Positions 49,705 to 52,700 of a stretch of DNA of 64,000 nt are shown one piece after another. Made by a program: the position numbers and the translations under genes. The notes beneath the pieces were generated by a model, which had not been told where the DNA came from, searched no databases, and saw only the letters and a program-made list of their open reading frames with translations. Each line of letters opens with the position of its first letter. Position 1 is the stretch's first letter. This DNA is from Dermanyssus gallinae. Its lineage: Eukaryota; Arthropoda; Arachnida; Mesostigmata; Dermanyssidae. Where the stretch lies: contig QVRM01005471.1 of the NCBI GenBank assembly GCA_003439945.1, positions 124,001-188,000 on the forward strand, given 5' to 3'.

Positions 49705-52700
49705 CGACGACAACTACAACAACAACAACAACAGCAACGGCAACAACAACGATACTAGTGGATGCACAAGCAGTCACTGATACTAGAGGACGCGCCCTGC
49801 CACCAAAACGGGCCCTTTACGCTAATTAAACATGATTTTTAACGCGAGTCTGCCGCACGAACCGAACAGTCTACACATCCGCACTAATGAGCAGACAAGG
49901 TATGACTAAGCAGATGCAGCTGCACTTTTTCCCATAGGTTCTGATGAGGTGCACACTTGTATGAGCAATCAATTTTATAGTGTCTGCTACCTTACCTTGT
50001 CGTTGCCGCAAATATTACTGGTAAGGCTCAGTAAATCGTGATTTTTTTCTTATTCGAATTGATTCTACTGTTGGGATACTGGAAGGTACACGAATCGGCT
50101 CCGTGCCCAATGCAGTAGACAGAAAACCCGTTTCACAAAAATAATCTCTCGAGATGTGCAAAGCTTGCTAGTACGAAATATCTCCAGTGAGATATCTCTC
50201 ACTGTAGATGTGAGTCAACATTGGTAAAATTTTAAGCTCTGAGAGTAGCACTGCAACATCCAGAGACAGCCTTCTAGCATCAGCCTTAGCACCGTGTACA
50301 CGGATAATGCAATTGGTGCGCGTCTCCTCAACGCGATGTGCTGTGGAACGTCTGCTCCCATATAGTGAACCCTAAAGCCCAAATACAAAAAAAGACGGCA
50401 AACTCTAGCGGTTGACCACTAGAGATAACTATATCTGCCGCAGCCAATCGGCCTCATGGGCGGTGCAGTGCTGGTACAGTTGCCTTGTTTAGGCAGCGTA
50501 CCTTGAATTCCCAGCTGATTTCCTCTCGTATCAAAGGTCCAGCTGCGGTGCTGTTGCAATGATGGCAATGTGGCTGTTAGATGCTGATAGTGTGCGGGTC
50601 ATAGTAGAGGGGCACAACTCCATTGCTGTCTATAGAGAGGGCTGTCTATATAGTTTCCTCTTACGCATCGCCGACCCTCTGTTTCTAACATACGTATCCT
50701 TTTTTATGCAAAATAATTTAAGCATGCAATGTGGTTTTCTTTTCAATTGGACGCTAGTTGGCTAATCTGTTCCACAGTTACCACACCCTATAACTACTGC
50801 TGGCTGAAAAAAACATCACATGGTCAGCATCTCTAAGTTTTTGGACCGGGTCAATATGGCCTCGTGGTTGAATGTTGTTGACGCCTCTAATGTCAACCCT
50901 GATTTTAAGGCGCTCCGGGCCACGTTCACGTATATACAACAAAGCGTTTTCTATGTTCCGCAGATATCGTTGACTAAAAACACCAAAAACTATAACGGCG
51001 TACTTGTCTTCCTAAAAACAAGGTATTCAACCGCTGTCCGCGCAACAAAAAATCGCTTTAAATCTTCTTTTGACGTTCAAAAAAAAATACCAGGAAGCCC
51101 TGGATGTTCGTAAATAAGGCGTGTGGTAGGGATTGCGACGAGATAGAGCTTCCTTTCGTCCTGTCTACAAGCTCTGGTAATTTGGTGACTGATGCAAAGC
51201 TTATTTCGAGATAAATTAAATTATGACTTTCGTCTTGGTTGATCGTCGCACCACGGAGCTGCTTAGTTCAGCGGCCGATATTTAGGCGGCTTTGACGCTC
51301 CTTTTCCTCACGATTGGCTTGACGTCAACATGTTACGATTGTTTTAATGTCAGCTTCAGCTAGTGCAATTGTGGAAGTTGCCGGGGCTTCGAGAGGCGTC
51401 CTGTGATCATGTGGTCCACGTCGTCCGGTGCCCCGGTTGTGCACAGGACACAGATGTCTGAGTGGGACTTGCCTGTCTTCATCATGTATGTCTGGAATTA
51501 GGCGTGTTTTCTCACAGCCTGCGAGGCGTAAAACGATAGCGAGCCTTAGCCTGGGCCGCCATACCATTCATGTAGATCCTCGACGAAATGACGGGCACAA
51601 CCTGCACGCGAGGATAGGGCGCTCCATTCTTCCGCCCAAGTCCGCATCGTCGCCTCCCTAGCCTGGTTGTAGTCAGTATGTCCGTCCAGTCGCATGGTGC
51701 TTCTCTGTCCTGCCAAGAGATGCACCATGCGACACCAGTAGGAGCATCCTGCTAGTATTAGCGCAGCCTCTGTGCTGACGGTTCTGTACACTCTGCTGGT
51801 CCGTATGGCGATTGATTTTTGAGCCGACCTGAGGAGTTGCCTGTTGCGGACTAAATATTTAGCCGTTTTTTTTTCCCAATGTCAAACGAAGGCCACGCGT
51901 GTGTTTGCTACCAGTTATCCAGACGCGTACATACACAGCCCCTGAAGACACACAACCTCGATATTAGTCAAGGTCGGCAACGGCAGAACCTTCGCCAACA
52001 CGCTGCGGACCGTCCGAGAGAACCTCAACGCTGACTTTGTGGCGGAAACCATTAACCGCAAAATGAAGACGTCTAGCATCAACCCCTGGGATTTCCATTG
52101 AAGATCTGTTGATTGCTTGCAATTCACTGTCTATGCACATCTCTTCCTACGGAACTGATCCGTGTGTAGGTGGGGACCATGGCATTTTTCGTTGAAGCGA
52201 AGGTCCTACAAAGTAACGTTTTACAAGCAATATTCTCTAGACCGGAGTGATTCTGCAGGTCACCCACGGGTCTTTGCTGCGTTTTTTTTGCTGCGTTCCG
52301 GTATACTTGCATTTAAAACAGCCCGCGTGCTTGTCCCGGTAGACATTGCATCCCATTTGACCCAAAAAATGGTTAGAGCGTTGAGAACAGCTACAATTTT
52401 TGAATTCTCCAATACTTAAAAAGATCAGCTTCCATATCCTTACGTGCCGGCTTCCCGAGATGAGACTACGCAGTAGCCGAGGTTATTATTCAAGCGACAG
52501 TTAACAACTAGTGTGTAGATGAAAAGCTTTTATATGCGTTTATCACGGTTGCTAGGCTGGTGACCACCAGGTAGGTCTGCGAGCGCCTTGGTCATCCTAT
52601 CAAAAAACCAATTTTAAAACAAACTGCCTAAACACAATTTAAAATCTGTCGAATTGCAGCACCGTTAATTTAAAGTAGAACAAAATGTTGTATTGAAGAT

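Noticed and set aside
49502..49777. Poly-Val and poly-Gln open frames
   Set aside because: Products of the CAA-type trinucleotide repeat, no start or splice context.
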